Positions 17,916-27,238 of a stretch of DNA of 64,000 bases are shown here, in pieces. Below the pieces are notes generated by a model that was not told where the DNA came from, ran no database searches, and saw only the letters and a program-made list of their open reading frames with translations. This DNA is from Promethearchaeota archaeon (GTDB taxonomy: Archaea; Asgardarchaeota; Lokiarchaeia; Sigyniarchaeales; SOKP01), in assembly GCA_019058245.1 (NCBI GenBank), contig JAHPZJ010000028.1:124001-188000 (forward strand), read 5' to 3'. Positions within the stretch are counted from its first letter, which is position 1. Each line of letters starts with the position of its first letter. Made by a program: the position numbers and the translations under genes.

Positions 17916-18626
17916 ATGTTTGAAAGAGCTAAAACATACGCAAAAATTACGAATTTATGGGGAATTGCTAGACGCTATTTTGTAAATAACTTCTATGATG
18001 GTATGCTAACTGTGCTGGGTATACTTTTGGGATTTTTTGTTTTAATTCTTAAAGGAGATCAAAGTTCAATAAATAGTCATCTTGTTATTTTAACAGGTAT
18101 TGGAAGTTCAATATCAATGTTAATATCAGGAATGTCTGGTTCATACCTTTCAGAAAGAGCGGAACAAAAAAAAATGAAAGAAGAATTATATAAGGCTATG
18201 GTCATAGATAAAAACGATGAAGTAGAAGTATTAAAAGATTCTTCTGATGTAGAAGAGATTGAAAAGGCTATGTTAACAAAAATTAAGCATGATGTTAATT
18301 TAAGAGTTAGAAGCAGGTTAAGAAAGAAGAAAAAAAAAATTAAAACCTTACAACAAAAAGCAGAAAATTTTACAAGCATAATTGTCTCGATAATAAATGG
18401 AGGATCTCCCTTTTTAGGAGGTATTGTCCCTTTAATTCCCTTTTTAATTGTTCCTAACGCCGGATTATCAATTTTTATTATATCATTTTTTACTATCCTC
18501 GTTTGTATAGTTTTACTTGGAGTGTTTTTAGGTGTCGTCTCAAAGGAATCTATTCTCAAAAATATTTGTCAAATGGTTTTTGCATTTTTTATAACTCTTC
18601 TAATTTCTATATTTTTGCTCTCGTAA
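17916..18626 (+). CDS. VIT1/CCC1-like membrane protein (second of pair)
   Basis: The 236-residue paralogue of the preceding protein has the same plan: YFVNNFYDGMLTVLGILLGFF in helix 1, ISGMSGSYLSERAEQKK ending helix 2, then three C-terminal helices. It has a longer and very charged middle loop (about residues 88-150) with a Glu/Asp-rich part followed by a Lys/Arg block. The gap to the first copy is 88 bases. Sequence drift between the copies suggests an old duplication with possible heteromer formation; that is an inference. Likely role is divalent-metal transport. Confidence 0.75.
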   Translation: MFERAKTYAKITNLWGIARRYFVNNFYDGMLTVLGILLGFFVLILKGDQSSINSHLVILTGIGSSISMLISGMSGSYLSERAEQKKMKEELYKAMVIDKNDEVEVLKDSSDVEEIEKAMLTKIKHDVNLRVRSRLRKKKKKIKTLQQKAENFTSIIVSIINGGSPFLGGIVPLIPFLIVPNAGLSIFIISFFTILVCIVLLGVFLGVVSKESILKNICQMVFAFFITLLISIFLLS

Positions 18627-18679
18627 TTATGATTAAATTTAATTTTTGACATTCATTTTTCTTCATAATAACTAATTTC

Positions 18680-19486
18680 TTGGTATTAAATTTGACAGTA
18701 TTTGTTGGTATTGATATAGGATCACTTGAGACAAAAGTAGTGTTATTAGAAAATTCTGAATTATTAGATTTTCGAGTTAATCGATCCACATTTGATTTCA
18801 AGCGTGTAGGAAACGAGATGTTTAATGATCTTCTGGAAAGAAATAATTTAAAAAAAAGTGATGTCTATGTTATGTCAACAGGATATGGAAGGAATAGCAT
18901 TGATATTGCTGATGATCGTATTACTGAAATAACAGCACATGCACGTGGAGCACAATATTTTTTTCCAGACGTACATTCTGTCATAGATATTGGTGGTCAA
19001 GATAGTAAAGCTATAGTGATTTCAAAGAAAAGCGGGAATGTAATAGATTTTCAGATGAATGATAAGTGTGCCGCTGGAACAGGTCGTTTTATTGAAGTGA
19101 TGGCTGGCGCGTTAGAGGTTCCCATCCAGAACATTGGAGAATTAGCCCTTAATTCTAATAATCCGGCATCAATCAGTTCAACATGTACTGTTTTTGCTGA
19201 ATCTGAAGTAATTTCTCTTTTTGCTAAGGGCACAAAAAAGGAAGATATTGCAGCGGGAATTCATAAATCAATTGCAAGAAGGGTTGGTGGAATGGCCAAA
19301 CGTATAGGAGTTTCTCCTCTTTTAGTTTTTTGTGGTGGTGTTGCAAAAAACATCGCAGTCAAGAAATTTCTAGAGCAAGAATTAGGATTTGAAATTATGT
19401 CTCCCATATCAAACGGACAAAGTAATGCGCAATTAACAGGAGCTATAGGTGCTGCTTTAATAGCTTCTGATCAAAGTAATAGTTAA
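18680..19486 (+). CDS. 2-hydroxyacyl-CoA dehydratase activator (BcrA/BadF/HgdC family)
   Basis: The ASKHA-fold ATPase of about 268 residues has GIDIGSLETKVVLL (phosphate-1 loop), DIGGQDSKAIVI (phosphate-2), and the two Cys that hold the bridging [4Fe-4S] cluster of the homodimer, Cys130 in NDKCAAGTGRF and Cys169 in STCTVFAESE. Such proteins use ATP to push one low-potential electron onto the dehydratase. The start is TTG at 18680 or TTG at 18692; no ATG fits. The downstream pair 19594-22092 encodes the matching dehydratase subunits. Confidence 0.92.
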   Translation: MVLNLTVFVGIDIGSLETKVVLLENSELLDFRVNRSTFDFKRVGNEMFNDLLERNNLKKSDVYVMSTGYGRNSIDIADDRITEITAHARGAQYFFPDVHSVIDIGGQDSKAIVISKKSGNVIDFQMNDKCAAGTGRFIEVMAGALEVPIQNIGELALNSNNPASISSTCTVFAESEVISLFAKGTKKEDIAAGIHKSIARRVGGMAKRIGVSPLLVFCGGVAKNIAVKKFLEQELGFEIMSPISNGQSNAQLTGAIGAALIASDQSNS

Positions 19487-19593
19487 TTATTAGCTTTTTT
19501 TATTGAAAATCTATCTTTTAATATAATATGATAAATTTTATGAATAATTCACTCTTTTTTGATTAATAATTCACAGTTGATACTAATAATATA

Positions 19594-20730
19594 ATGGATA
19601 ATTTGGAGCTTTTATCTGAATATACCCTATTCTTAAAAGAAGAAAAACAAAAAGGAAAAAAAGTTGTAGCTTTTATTTCTCACGATAACATCCCAGAAGA
19701 ATTACTAGATGCAGCAGGATTCATTCCTCTAAGATTAATGTTTGCAGGAAATGATGAATTAATGGACGCGAGCCATGATTATTTATCCCCTTCTACTTGC
19801 GCTTTTGCACAGTCATGCATTGGTTTATTTTCAACTAAACCAAATCATTTTAGATTTTTGGATTTAGTAGATTATTTTATTGTATCAAATCATTGTGTAA
19901 GTGATATATGTGCTTCTGAGATTATTTCCAAATATTTCAATATTCCTCGATTGAATTTTTATCTTTCATATACTAAAAATGAGAATAGTTTGAAATACTT
20001 TAAATTCGAATTACTAGATTTTAAAGATCAACTAGAAAAAATAATTGGTATTGAGATTAAAAATGAAGCTTTAATGGATAGCATTAAAAAGTATAATAAT
20101 TTTAAAAAAAAATTATTAGAATTTAACAATTTAAATATTAGAGGTTCAGAAAAATTAAGAATACTTCAAAAAGCAATATTATATGGTCCTATCTTTTTAC
20201 CTGAACTAGAATCTTATACCTTAAAATTCAGCGAAAATCAAATTCAAAATTCGAAAGACTTAAAGGATGTTATAATTACGGGTTGTTCGGTTTTTTTAAA
20301 TGATTACCTAATTGAATTAATCGAAGAAGCAGGGGGAAATGTAATATCTTTTGATACATGGATTGGAAATAATTACTATTATCAAATTTTTGAAGAAACC
20401 GTTATAAATCTCACGAAAAATCCATTTGATTTATTAGTGAGACGTTTTGAGAACAATCTCTATGGAGATCATTCTGTTCCCAATTTTTTAGAGAATAAAG
20501 TATCTCAAATTGAGAAAATTTGCCAAAATTATTTAGAAAAAACTGGAAAAAAATTGAGAATTATAAATCATATAATAAAATTCTGCGATCACATTTCTCT
20601 TATGTCAGCATATTTAAAAGAGCAACTACAAGAAAAAGGATTTCCTGTTTTAAACCTTGAGAGAGATTATTCAAGAGCTAATAGGGGGCAGTTATCTACT
20701 AGAATTGAAGCATTTTTGGAGATGGTATGA
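19594..20730 (+). CDS. 2-hydroxyacyl-CoA dehydratase subunit (HgdB/FldB-like)
   Basis: The 378-residue protein belongs to the HGD-D family. Conserved features are DNIPEELLDAAGFIPLRL, SPSTCAFAQSC (Cys69, Cys75), SNHCVSDIC (Cys101, Cys106) and a late TGCSVFLNDY. These Cys provide [4Fe-4S] ligands in the family. The length is typical for a beta-type subunit. Its stop is followed three bases later by the start of the next subunit, so they are co-translated. Substrate cannot be told from sequence; family reactions include (R)-2-hydroxyacyl-CoA dehydration and benzoyl-CoA reduction. Confidence 0.88.
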   Translation: MDNLELLSEYTLFLKEEKQKGKKVVAFISHDNIPEELLDAAGFIPLRLMFAGNDELMDASHDYLSPSTCAFAQSCIGLFSTKPNHFRFLDLVDYFIVSNHCVSDICASEIISKYFNIPRLNFYLSYTKNENSLKYFKFELLDFKDQLEKIIGIEIKNEALMDSIKKYNNFKKKLLEFNNLNIRGSEKLRILQKAILYGPIFLPELESYTLKFSENQIQNSKDLKDVIITGCSVFLNDYLIELIEEAGGNVISFDTWIGNNYYYQIFEETVINLTKNPFDLLVRRFENNLYGDHSVPNFLENKVSQIEKICQNYLEKTGKKLRIINHIIKFCDHISLMSAYLKEQLQEKGFPVLNLERDYSRANRGQLSTRIEAFLEMV

Positions 20731-20733
20731 ATA

Positions 20734-22092
20734 ATGAGTCTTATGGCAGATGAAATTGTAAGATTTAGTTCTTTGTTAAGAATTGCTTTTAATCTTTTAA
20801 CTGGAAGAGATTATTTAAAGAGAAAGAAATTTAGAGAAAAAAAAAAGTTAATCTCCGTGGCTTTACCTTTTTCTGATATAGTGTATGGATTTCCAGATTT
20901 AGTGCCTGTTTTTCCAATTCGAACGCATGTTTTTAAAATGCATAAATATCTACAATATTTAGGGTCAGGAGCAAACATTTTTGGTTGGAAAAATGTATCC
21001 AATTTCTTAGGTTTTCTAAAAAACCTTGGTATTGGTGATATAAATAAAATTATTGATGAAATTATAGATAATGTTATAGATGCTGTTAATGAAAAATACA
21101 ATGAAATGTACGATATAGGAATTGAAAATGGAATTCCTTCTGATTTTTGTTATGGAATAAAAAGTCTTTATGGAATGCATGTTTCAAAAGGTAAAAATTA
21201 TGACGCCATTTTAAATTATACAATACGTTGTAGTGCATGGAATAAATATCACGAGTCCTTAAAAACAATTAATAATACTTCAAAACAAATCTGGATAGAT
21301 ATACCCCCTAGAAATGTTGGTGATGCTTTAGAATTATTAGTAAATAACCTCTATGATGGTATAAGTGAACTAGAAAAAATTAGTGGTAATACCTATGATA
21401 GTAATATTCTACGAAACCATTTTAAAGTTGCCAATGAAATTAGAAGATCCTACAAATCTATCCTATATGAGATAAGCACGTCTGATTTTTATCCTTGTAA
21501 TCCTGCCACATTTAGCGAAATATTAGTTATACTAAATAATAGTTTTCAGGATTACAATTCTAATGCAATTCGATATCGAGATAATATGACCGCATTAGTT
21601 CATGAAATAAAAGAGAGAATAAGAAATAAGATTGGTATGGATGTCAGTAATATGCCACGAATATTAATTACTCCTATGTTTGGTGGATGGGAACCAAAAA
21701 CCCATGAAATAATTTATGAACTTGGAGGTAGAGCATTATATGCCGATTGGGATGTTTTATTACTTTTAGAAGATATTCCAATTGAAAAAATATCTGATCC
21801 GGTTGAGGCGTATGCTCATTATTTAATGAATGCAACAACAAACGGAATTGGATGTGATAATAATACACTAACAGATTCATATTTCCGAATTGCAGAAAAA
21901 TTAAATGTTGACGGACTTATATTTATTCAGCTTTTTGGGTGTCATTCAGTATCCAATTGCTACCCAATGTTAAAGGAAAAAATTCGTCGAGAACTTGAAA
22001 TACCTAGTATGGCACTCACATTTAACAAGATAGGGGAAAATGTTGAACAAGTAAAAACTCGTTTAGGAGCTTTTATGGAAATGTTTAGATAG
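20734..22092 (+). CDS. 2-hydroxyacyl-CoA dehydratase subunit (HgdA-like)
   Basis: The 452-residue partner subunit starts with a basic helical region, then has PDLVPVFPIRTHVFKM, FCYGIKSLYGMHVSKG, SDFYPCNPATFSEIL, and the C-terminal GLIFIQLFGCHSVSNCYPML with EIPSMALTFNKIGENVEQVK and RLGAFMEM. The last block is the usual end of HGD-D proteins. Only some of the classical three Cys ligands are obvious. A paralogue of almost equal length (451 residues, 47374-48729) lies 25 kb away without partner genes. With the activator and the 378-residue subunit it should form a two-component dehydratase. Confidence 0.87.
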   Translation: MSLMADEIVRFSSLLRIAFNLLTGRDYLKRKKFREKKKLISVALPFSDIVYGFPDLVPVFPIRTHVFKMHKYLQYLGSGANIFGWKNVSNFLGFLKNLGIGDINKIIDEIIDNVIDAVNEKYNEMYDIGIENGIPSDFCYGIKSLYGMHVSKGKNYDAILNYTIRCSAWNKYHESLKTINNTSKQIWIDIPPRNVGDALELLVNNLYDGISELEKISGNTYDSNILRNHFKVANEIRRSYKSILYEISTSDFYPCNPATFSEILVILNNSFQDYNSNAIRYRDNMTALVHEIKERIRNKIGMDVSNMPRILITPMFGGWEPKTHEIIYELGGRALYADWDVLLLLEDIPIEKISDPVEAYAHYLMNATTNGIGCDNNTLTDSYFRIAEKLNVDGLIFIQLFGCHSVSNCYPMLKEKIRRELEIPSMALTFNKIGENVEQVKTRLGAFMEMFR

Positions 22093-22201
22093 TTTTATTT
22101 AGCTCTACAGAAGAAAATTTTCCAAATTTAAATTTAATTATTATAATATGATTGTTAGGAGACTTTTTCTTCTAATCATAATTATCAATCGATTAAAAAA
22201 A

Positions 22202-22567
22202 ATGGAAAAAATCAACAGTATAATGGAAAAATGTGATAAACTCTTTGTCTATGGTACATTACAACATGGTCAAAGCAGGAATTACATCCTAAGAGGATTA
22301 AAATTTGAAAAAGCTGCTTTACTGAATTATAAAAAACTAGAACCGCCTTCACTTGGGTTTCCTTTCATCATTAAAGCGGAAAACTCTAATGTAAAAGGAG
22401 AAGTTTATTATGGGGTTAGACAATTTCTTATTAATCAAATTGATATGATAGAAGGAGAAGGAAATTTATATCATAGAATTATAATAAAAATATATTTAGA
22501 AGACGGAAGAGAAATTGAAGCTTATACGTATTACCCATCTAAAATGTTAATTAAGAATTATATGTGA
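22202..22567 (+). CDS. Gamma-glutamylcyclotransferase-like (GGCT/AIG2) protein
   Basis: The core starts KLFVYGTLQHGQSRNYIL, with the YGTL substrate-loop signature of the GGCT fold, then has GEVYYGV, QIDMIEGEGNLYHR and EIEAYTYYP. Family enzymes release 5-oxoproline from gamma-glutamyl amines, and many members are of unknown substrate. An ATG at 22148 would add 18 hydrophobic residues not found in the family, so ATG at 22202 (or 22223) is preferred, giving about 121 residues. It follows the dehydratase genes by about 110 bases and is followed 18 bases on by a short ORF. Confidence 0.78.
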   Translation: MEKINSIMEKCDKLFVYGTLQHGQSRNYILRGLKFEKAALLNYKKLEPPSLGFPFIIKAENSNVKGEVYYGVRQFLINQIDMIEGEGNLYHRIIIKIYLEDGREIEAYTYYPSKMLIKNYM

Positions 22568-22584
22568 ATAATTGGAGAATATAA

Positions 22585-22752
22585 ATGAGTAAAGATAATT
22601 TAAGGGATAATGAAAATAAAGATAAAATTCTCCTTGTAAATAATTATTCTCGAGGTTTTCCAACAGATAGAATAACATGTATAGAGAGTATAGTTAATAA
22701 TTGCATTGCAGAAGTAGAGTTTGATACTATCCATTTTACACAAAACTCATAA
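22585..22752 (+). CDS. 55-residue ORF, possibly a truncated gene
   Basis: ATG at 22585 has a good ribosome-binding site (TTGGAGAATATAA before it) and encodes MSKDNLRDNENKDKILLVNN followed by YSRGFPTDRITCIESIV and a stop at 22752. The beta-strand ILLVNN plus following helix looks like the first strand-helix unit of a Rossmann or class-I amidotransferase fold, so a longer gene may have been cut off. Another frame stays open past the stop (HKTHNPYYFHSSLFDDRIAE), which fits decay by frameshift. The start signal is convincing and the identity is not. Confidence 0.45.
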   Translation: MSKDNLRDNENKDKILLVNNYSRGFPTDRITCIESIVNNCIAEVEFDTIHFTQNS

Positions 22753-22954
22753 TCCTTATTATTTTCATTCAAGCTTATTTGATGATAGGATTGCGGAAAA
22801 AACAAGGATTACCGGAGAAATAAATTATTGAAAACTTCATATGGATGTGTTCTTACAAGAAAAAACATTAAATTCATAGTAACTATTGTTCAGAAATTCC
22901 AAAAACTGCACATTTTATTCACGTTATTTGAATTCAACAGACTTTATGAAAAAG

Positions 22955-23452
22955 TTATAATTCTTTATCAATAGTTTTATTTTTGGGAAAAAATAATTTT
23001 CTTCCTGAATGAACTGCTTCAAATGATTCTGTAAATTTTCTGATTTCTTCATGAATTTCTACTAATTCTTCATTTTTCAACATATTTTTAAAAATTCTTT
23101 TTACAGATAAATATAATTTTGGAACAAATGTATCTATTTGAGATAATTGATAAGCTAATTCTAAAACTGAAGAATAATCCATCTTTAAATTGATTTCTTT
23201 TCGTTTTATTTTTTCAATTATTTTTTTCTCAAACCTTCTTCTTGAAATGTTGCTCCATGTTATTTCATATACAAAATAATTTACACTTTGCACCGCTTCT
23301 GTTAAAATGGCAGTTCCGGTAGCAATAGCAATACTCCCTATAAATAAATATGCTGTAAGAAAACCAAGTACTAACGTTATTGACCTATAAATTATGCTTT
23401 TTATTACACTTTCTTTCCATTCAATATTCTGCAATTTTTTTTTGGATTTCAT
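22955..23452 (-). CDS. DUF2061-like membrane protein
   Basis: The 165-residue protein has ESVIKSIIYRSITLVLGFLT and IATGTAILTEAVQSVNYFVYEITW in two or three hydrophobic helices (residues 15-75). This matches the DUF2061 pattern of KAxxYRxxxxxxT...E....YYxHERxW. The remaining ~90 residues are a charged helical tail not usual for the family. Function of DUF2061 proteins is unknown. It is transcribed alone, convergent with the upstream short ORF. Confidence 0.7.
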   Translation of the reverse strand: MKSKKKLQNIEWKESVIKSIIYRSITLVLGFLTAYLFIGSIAIATGTAILTEAVQSVNYFVYEITWSNISRRRFEKKIIEKIKRKEINLKMDYSSVLELAYQLSQIDTFVPKLYLSVKRIFKNMLKNEELVEIHEEIRKFTESFEAVHSGRKLFFPKNKTIDKEL

Positions 23453-23898
23453 CTTGATGTACTCATTATTTTAATTTTATAAAAACTTCAATTATTACAT
23501 TTGATGATCTTCTATAATAATTAAAATGATAGAATTATATTTTACAATATAGCTTTTAAAAAAACTATTATTTATAATAGATAATAGAAAATGCTTCAAA
23601 TCTAAATAATCATAGACTCAAAATACTATTATTAACTGGTTTTAAAATTAAAAGCTTCTTTCAATTTTTTTATAAAAATTATTGAAATATCTTTTTATTT
23701 TTGAAAAGATCTGAAGTTTTCTTCTTATATATTAATGCCTATAACTTTAAAAATGAGATTATCTGATCGGACATTAGAATTAAAATTTGAATTAATAAGT
23801 ATCCTGTTTTCAATAGTATTATTATATGATACTTCAAAATAGTGTACTAATTTGGATATATTAATCATAAAACCCTAAAAAATTAAAGTGAAATTCAT
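23453..23898. other. 446-base intergenic region
   Basis: AT-rich gap between divergent genes for DUF2061 and the coiled-coil protein. One possible 35-codon ORF (23735-23842, plus strand) encodes MPITLKMRLSDRTLELKFEL and a short hydrophobic end, with no ribosome-binding site. No RNA gene or repeat is visible. Confidence 0.4.
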
Positions 23899-24519
23899 AT
23901 GGAAAAGATAAATAATCTTAATCTAATAGCCTATGAAAATATAATTATTGCTAAAAAAGAAAAATTGGTAGCCTTAGAATTAAAAAACTTAGCTATTAAT
24001 CTCTTAAAAAAAGCAAAATCAAGAAAGAAATTTGTTGAAAAAGAAATAAAGTTAGCTCAAATAAGAAAGAAATTGGTTGAGAATAATGAAAAATTATTAC
24101 AAAACAAAATTAAATCTAAGGAATTATTAAAATTTCCTGAAGAAGTAATAAGGAATGAAAGAGATTTTATAAATTATCATGAGAAAGTTGCTGAAAATCA
24201 ATTAGAGTTAGCAGAACATCATGAAGAAATAGCAAAGTTTGAAGAAAAGTTAGCTGAACATAAGCTAATATTAGCAAATTCAAAAAGGCATCTAGCAAAA
24301 GTTCGGATTAAATTAGGAAAATTACAATTAAAATATGTAAAAATGATTCAAAAAAAAAAACATGAGAAAGCTCTAATAATAAAATCATTATATAAAAGAA
24401 AACAAAATGAGTTAACTCATCATCTGAAAGATGTAACAGAGAAAGAAAAGGACGTTAAAGATGTTCAAAATACCATAGCAATTTTAACAACAAAATTTTC
24501 TCAGATATTGGTAAAATAG
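23899..24519 (+). CDS. Lysine/glutamate-rich coiled-coil protein
   Basis: The 206-residue protein is almost wholly charged helix. Loosely repeated units such as KLAEHKLILANSKRHLAKVR and NQLELAEHHEEIAKFEEKLA suggest internal duplication of a heptad-based element. There is no Cys, membrane helix or globular motif. It lies alone, upstream of the SPFH gene in the same direction with about 190 bases between. The family is unknown to me; a structural, filament-like or DNA/membrane-associated role would be a guess. Confidence 0.65.
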   Translation: MEKINNLNLIAYENIIIAKKEKLVALELKNLAINLLKKAKSRKKFVEKEIKLAQIRKKLVENNEKLLQNKIKSKELLKFPEEVIRNERDFINYHEKVAENQLELAEHHEEIAKFEEKLAEHKLILANSKRHLAKVRIKLGKLQLKYVKMIQKKKHEKALIIKSLYKRKQNELTHHLKDVTEKEKDVKDVQNTIAILTTKFSQILVK

Positions 24520-24675
24520 ATATCATTAATAGATTTTGAAAATTTACCAAATTTTAATACTTCTGCTGTTAAGCATAAACATTGACTAACCAATAAAAAT
24601 TATTTCCAAATGAATTTAATTTTATTTTTTTTTAGTAATTTTCTCTTTTTATTTATAATTTTTAGCCATAAGGTA

Positions 24676-24686
24676 TTTATATATAA
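24676..24686 (+). promoter_or_regulatory. TATA box of the SPFH gene
   Basis: TTTATATATAA is a strong archaeal TATA element. Initiation about 25 bases downstream would fall at roughly 24705-24710, immediately before ATG 24711. The mRNA would be nearly leaderless, which supports that ATG over the TTG at 24702. Confidence 0.5.
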
Positions 24687-24710
24687 TTATTTTCATTTGA
24701 GTTGATAAAA

Positions 24711-25616
24711 ATGTTATCAGATAATAGAGCAAGTTTAGTTGGTGGAAACGTAATACGAGGAATAGGTTATTTTCTCTTCATTCTAGGGATTATGATATTA
24801 ATTGGTCTCATAGTTGCTTTAAATGTATTTGGAATTCCGCTTAATGTACTGGTATTTATTGGAATTAGCATAATGACTTTTATAGGATTCATTTTTATGG
24901 GTTTATATATTATCCCAGAGTGGATTAAAATACCTACATTATTATTAGGAAAATTTAAAAAAATGCGAGGTCCAGGAGTTATGTGGTTATTTCCATTTAT
25001 TTATCGAATTCCATTTTCTCTCGATATGAGGATAATTACAACCACATTCTCTGCTGAGCAAACATTAACAAAGGATAATGTACCTGTAAATGTTGATGCT
25101 GTGTTGTTTTGGAAAGTTGTAGATGCGTATAAGGCTTCTCTACGTGTTCAAGATTATAGAACTGCAATTGCGTGGGCTGCTCAAACTTCATTACGAGATG
25201 TAATTGGAAAAACAGAGCTGAGTCAGATGCTTGCGGGCAGGGACGAAATATCGCATGACCTTGAAAGAGTAATTGATGAGCGAACTGAAGAATGGGGTGT
25301 TAAATCTATCTCAGTAGAAATACGAGATGTTATAATTCCAACGGCATTACAAGATGCAATGAGCAGACAGGCACAAGCAGAAAGAGAACGCCAAGCGAGG
25401 GTTATATTAGCTGGTTCTGAGGAACAAATTGCGAATAAATTTCTTAATGCCGCTCAAATTTATGAAAGAGATGAAACTGCCTTAAATTTAAGAGCAATGA
25501 ACATTCTTTATGAATCTATGAAAGAAAAAGGAGGATGGATTGTTGTTCCCTCAGATATGGTAAACATATTAGGGGGAAGATTCAAACATCTTGAAGATTC
25601 CAAAACAGATAAATAA
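24711..25616 (+). CDS. SPFH/band-7 (stomatin-like) membrane protein
   Basis: The protein of about 301 residues has two N-terminal hydrophobic segments (about 20-45 and 50-75) and then the SPFH domain: GPGVMWLFPFIYRIPFSLDM, DNVPVNVDAVLFWKV, a DVIGKTELSQMLAGRDEIS block, and EEWGVKSISVEIRDVIIP. It ends with the AQAERERQARVILAGSEEQIA coiled coil (split over about residues 220-245). Stomatin-like proteins form oligomeric cages in membrane microdomains and often pair with an NfeD protease, which is absent here. ATG at 24711 is chosen because of the TATA spacing. Confidence 0.9.
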   Translation: MLSDNRASLVGGNVIRGIGYFLFILGIMILIGLIVALNVFGIPLNVLVFIGISIMTFIGFIFMGLYIIPEWIKIPTLLLGKFKKMRGPGVMWLFPFIYRIPFSLDMRIITTTFSAEQTLTKDNVPVNVDAVLFWKVVDAYKASLRVQDYRTAIAWAAQTSLRDVIGKTELSQMLAGRDEISHDLERVIDERTEEWGVKSISVEIRDVIIPTALQDAMSRQAQAERERQARVILAGSEEQIANKFLNAAQIYERDETALNLRAMNILYESMKEKGGWIVVPSDMVNILGGRFKHLEDSKTDK

Positions 25617-25791
25617 TCTTTTTTTTTAGTTTCATTATGATTTGACAGGACTTCTATACTCCATAAAGTGTATTAAAATTATTTGGAACCAATTCATAGA
25701 AAATCATAGAACATTACTATTAAAAATAATTGAAGATATAGGGAAATAGGGGTAAAATATTACCAAATAATAATTGTTTTAAAAAAGGAAA

Positions 25792-26067
25792 ATGGAAAAA
25801 GATATAAAAAACGCAATTATAAAAAAATGCGAAACTGATCTTTCAAATAAAATCAATGAACTTATCCAAAAAGGGTTTTCAGTTTTTAATGCGATTGATG
25901 AATCTTTTAAAGAATATAAACTTGATGAAGAAATTATATTAAAATATGAATTTGAAATGATAAAAAAAGATAATAATGACAATAAAAATTTAGAGATATC
26001 ACCAGAACAAATTAATAAATTAATGGATGAAGTGAAAAAATTAGTCTATAATAAATTTATTGATTGA
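25792..26067 (+). CDS. Small charged protein of unknown function
   Basis: The 91-residue ORF begins MEKDIKNAIIKKCETDLSNK and is helical and charged throughout, with one Cys and no membrane segment. A purine-rich AAAAAAGGAAA precedes the ATG. It stands alone between the SPFH gene and TFB. Codon choice resembles its neighbours. I do not recognise a family. Confidence 0.5.
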   Translation: MEKDIKNAIIKKCETDLSNKINELIQKGFSVFNAIDESFKEYKLDEEIILKYEFEMIKKDNNDNKNLEISPEQINKLMDEVKKLVYNKFID

Positions 26068-26294
26068 ATTAATAACAATATCTTTTAAATTTAACTTAAA
26101 TAATGAAAGGAAAGAGTTTCTGCTTTATTTATATTTTACTTGCATTAAATTCTCAATGTATATAATTTGCAAAACGCTTAAAAAAAGGGGATAATTAAGA
26201 TTGTAAAAAAGTATTTTTCTATATTTTGGTTATAAAATTGATTTGAACATTATCATCTTATTTTCAGAGATCTACGATTTTCATTATTAAACTT

Positions 26295-27218
26295 TCAAAT
26301 TAAACTATTTATTTCTTTTAATCTTGTCCTTAGAGTAATTTCAGAAATATTCGCTATCTTACATATATGTTTTTGTGTTCGAAATTCTCCATTTTTTTTT
26401 GATACATAATACAGAGATGCAGCAGCAATTCCTTTAGGGTCTCTTCCTGATGTTACTAGTCCTTTCATTTTACTCTCCTTAATAATTTTTATAGCATTAT
26501 TCCGACTATTTAGAGATAAATCTAATTCGTCATAAAATTTATCTATATAGTCTTGAGGTGTAAAATTGTGAAGTCTTATATTTAATACTGGAAGAATCTT
26601 GGCAAATAGTATATTATAACAAGAAACAAACATTTTTTTAGAAATTTGAAATGCGGAAACAAGTTCTCCAATTATTATTGGGATTTTGTGCCTTTTTAGC
26701 GCAAAATAAAGAGATGCACACAGTATTCCATTAATTGTTCTTCCTTTTGTTAGTTTTGCTTTAGCAGCAATAATATAGATCCTGAAAGTACTTTCGATAA
26801 TATATTTTGGAAGATTCAAATGAGTTTTGATCTGATCTAATTTCGATATTGCAATCCATAAATTCCTTTCAAGTCCATTTACTAAACCTCTATTTATTTT
26901 AGATAATCTTTTATAATTTCTTAAAGCAATTGGAGTTAAAAAATTTCCTTTCCCATCTGAATTACCCTTAATTATAGTACGAGGGCCAAATGGGGAACGT
27001 ACAGGTTCAAAATTAATAAAATTTTTTTTCTCCCCAAAATACATTTTCCGGTCAGGCTTATTAGAAATTATTCTAGATTGGATTATTCCACAATTTGTAC
27101 AAACTTCGTATCCATTAGAAGAAATTATATTTGGATTTGAACAACATTTTGGTTCTTCTTTTTTTAAAAATGCTCTATTGTAATTGTTTCTGGTTATTAA
27201 CTGTATTATTTTTATCAC
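26295..27218 (-). CDS. tfb: Transcription initiation factor TFB
   Basis: The 307-residue protein has a TFIIB-type N-terminal ribbon (residues about 22-50, with CTNCG at 40-44), a B-finger/linker segment, and two cyclin folds (about 105-200 and 205-305). The second repeat contains SGRDPKGIAAASLYYVSKK, the classic TFIIB signature. It recruits RNA polymerase to TBP-bound promoters. The first zinc knuckle is unusual: it reads KCCSNPN rather than C-x-x-C, so zinc coordination may differ. It is transcribed singly, downstream of the Lrp-like gene. Confidence 0.92.
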   Translation of the reverse strand: MIKIIQLITRNNYNRAFLKKEEPKCCSNPNIISSNGYEVCTNCGIIQSRIISNKPDRKMYFGEKKNFINFEPVRSPFGPRTIIKGNSDGKGNFLTPIALRNYKRLSKINRGLVNGLERNLWIAISKLDQIKTHLNLPKYIIESTFRIYIIAAKAKLTKGRTINGILCASLYFALKRHKIPIIIGELVSAFQISKKMFVSCYNILFAKILPVLNIRLHNFTPQDYIDKFYDELDLSLNSRNNAIKIIKESKMKGLVTSGRDPKGIAAASLYYVSKKNGEFRTQKHICKIANISEITLRTRLKEINSLI

Positions 27219-27238
27219 ACCTTATTTTAAAATTCAAA

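Noticed and set aside
18077..18559. 160-residue minus-strand reading frame
   Set aside because: It lies wholly inside the second VIT-like gene on the opposite strand; its Ser/Phe/Ile-rich sequence mirrors codons of that gene.
26997..27013. GGTTCAAAAT as a tRNA T-arm
   Set aside because: It lies inside the TFB coding sequence and no acceptor or anticodon arm pairs around it.
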